A stretch of DNA of 64,000 nucleotides. Origin: Pedobacter frigiditerrae (lineage in GTDB: Bacteria > Bacteroidota > Bacteroidia > Sphingobacteriales > Sphingobacteriaceae). The stretch covers positions 62,001-126,000 of the forward strand of contig NZ_JAVTSS010000002.1 in NCBI RefSeq assembly GCF_032678705.1. The letters run 5' to 3'. Both the position numbers and the translations under genes were made by a program. Shown here piece by piece: positions 63,284 to 64,000 of the stretch (positions are counted from its first letter, which is position 1; every line of letters starts with the position of its first letter). Under the pieces are notes generated by a model. It made no database searches, had not been told where the DNA came from, and saw nothing but the letters and a program-made list of their open reading frames with translations.

Positions 63284-63313
63284 TTCTTTGCGAAATCTTT
63301 GTGTCTTTGCGGT
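63284..63313 (+). repeat. Right copy of CTTTGCG repeat
   Basis: Reads TTCTTTGCGAAATC then TTTGTGTCTTTGCGGT, in inverted orientation to 62777-62808. The two copies enclose the GxxExxY pseudogene in a 537 bp unit. Confidence 0.75.
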
Positions 63314-63321
63314 TAAACAAC

Positions 63322-64000
63322 CTAAACTCCAAATATCTTCCTCGAGTTCTCCGTAGTAAGCTCTGCCACCTCTTCTAAGCTTACTTTATAAATATCAGCT
63401 ACTTTTTGTGCGATGTGAATTAAATAACTACTTTCATTTGGCTTACCACGAAATGGAACCGGAGCTAGATATGGCGAATCAGTTTCTAATACAATATTAG
63501 TTAGTGGAATATCTTCCAACACTAAATCCAATCCAGCTTTTTTGTAAGTAACCACACCGCCAATACCTAAATAAAAACCCAAATCAATTGCTATTTTTGC
63601 TTGCGTTAAATCTCCTGTAAAACAATGGAAAATACCTCTCAATTTTTCATCTTTCATTTCATCTAGCACTTCGAAAGTTTCATCAAAAGCTTCACGACAG
63701 TGGATAACAATTGGCAAACCTAAATCTTTAGCCCAGTTGATTTGTTGTTTAAAAGCATCCTGTTGTATAGCTAAAGTTGTTTTATCCCAATGCAAATCGA
63801 TTCCAATTTCACCTATGGCATAAATTTTTCTATCAGCTATGCTATTATAAATTAAAGGCAATTGCGTTAAATAATCTTCCTTCACATCACAAGGATGCAA
63901 ACCAGCCATCGCAAAACAATTTTCAGGGTATTTTGCAACCAAATTATCAATCATCTCAATAGATTTCGCATCTACGTTGGGAAGGAAGAGCCGTTTTACA
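63322..64000 (-). CDS. TatD family metal-dependent hydrolase (5' truncated by window)
   Basis: The frame stays open to the window edge: upstream of the first Met (63954) it reads VKRLFLPNVDAKSIE, a normal TatD stretch, so the start is beyond 64000. Visible blocks are GLHPCDVKEDY, AIGEIGIDLHWDK, VIHCREAFDE, GIFHCFTGD and LETDSPYLAPVPFRGK, which carry the metal ligands. TatD enzymes are 3'-5' DNA exonucleases or related phosphoesterases in the cytoplasm. About 225 residues are present of a normal 255-260. Confidence 0.94.
   Translation of the reverse strand, partial: VKRLFLPNVDAKSIEMIDNLVAKYPENCFAMAGLHPCDVKEDYLTQLPLIYNSIADRKIYAIGEIGIDLHWDKTTLAIQQDAFKQQINWAKDLGLPIVIHCREAFDETFEVLDEMKDEKLRGIFHCFTGDLTQAKIAIDLGFYLGIGGVVTYKKAGLDLVLEDIPLTNIVLETDSPYLAPVPFRGKPNESSYLIHIAQKVADIYKVSLEEVAELTTENSRKIFGV

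Noticed and set aside
1..64000. tRNA or rRNA genes
   Set aside because: I saw no T-loop GGTTCRA with matching acceptor stems or rRNA-like stretches in the gaps, though a covariance search would be decisive.

Overview
The window is AT-rich and reads as chromosomal DNA of a Bacteroidota bacterium, most likely a Sphingobacteriaceae member close to Pedobacter. This is inferred from gene content and signals, not from a database search. The pointers are Bacteroidota-type -7 boxes (TAnnTTTG), a near absence of Shine-Dalgarno sequences, the DUF1599 / folP / cdaA cluster, and families common in this phylum (BT_3928-type MauE/DoxX protein, DUF6370, lamin-tail surface protein, bacterial GH3, CCC-motif and DUF2752 proteins, GxxExxY). 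I found no rRNA, tRNA, CRISPR array, prophage, integrase or complete insertion sequence.

Layout. 1-5.5 kb: a periplasmic carbohydrate-oxidation locus, with two sugar isomerase/epimerase TIM barrels, a lipoprotein cytochrome c, a Tat-exported Gfo/Idh/MocA oxidoreductase, a DUF1080 3-keto-glycoside hydrolase-like lipoprotein and an MFS permease. Together they fit a 3-keto-glycoside pathway. 5.5-22.5 kb: envelope and metabolic genes (YdcF, YtxH, lamin-tail protein, asd, PBP4-type dacB, GNAT, small membrane proteins, GH20, GT39, DoxX, AsmA, M28 peptidase, thioesterase). 22.6-28 kb: aroK, a DppB-type permease, the BT_3928 protein and DUF1599 on minus, diverging from folP and cdaA on plus. 28-31 kb: bacilliredoxin, CCC-motif and DUF2752 membrane proteins, an acyltransferase and an alpha/beta hydrolase on minus. 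31-40.5 kb: ahcY, a lipoprotein, DUF6370, pdxJ, an EamA transporter, two unknown secreted proteins and gcvP. 40.5-45.2 kb: a repeat-rich accessory stretch with two duplicated yceI genes flanking two secreted proteins, then a CheY-like regulator. 45.3-55 kb: an MBL hydrolase, a recJ-lptB-GH3-DUF2306-YARHG run, YkvA, a CBS protein, an M28 peptidase and a toxin-antitoxin pair. 55-64 kb: TerC and a polyprenyl synthetase, a hydrolase, PH and YdeI proteins, an MBL-rhodanese protein, type I asparaginase, a frameshifted GxxExxY gene and tatD, which runs off the right end.

The most notable non-coding content is several families of dispersed intergenic repeats. One is a CTTTGCG-containing repeat whose inverted copies bracket the broken GxxExxY nuclease-like gene, so the unit resembles a small mobile element. 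Another is a degenerate element with conserved ends and variable cores in at least five gaps. Two more are hairpin elements between convergent genes and a cluster of GCTAAAGC hairpins downstream of ahcY. Most coding content is ordinary core genome. No clear new multi-gene system is visible; the best leads are the GxxExxY/repeat unit and the 3-keto-sugar locus.
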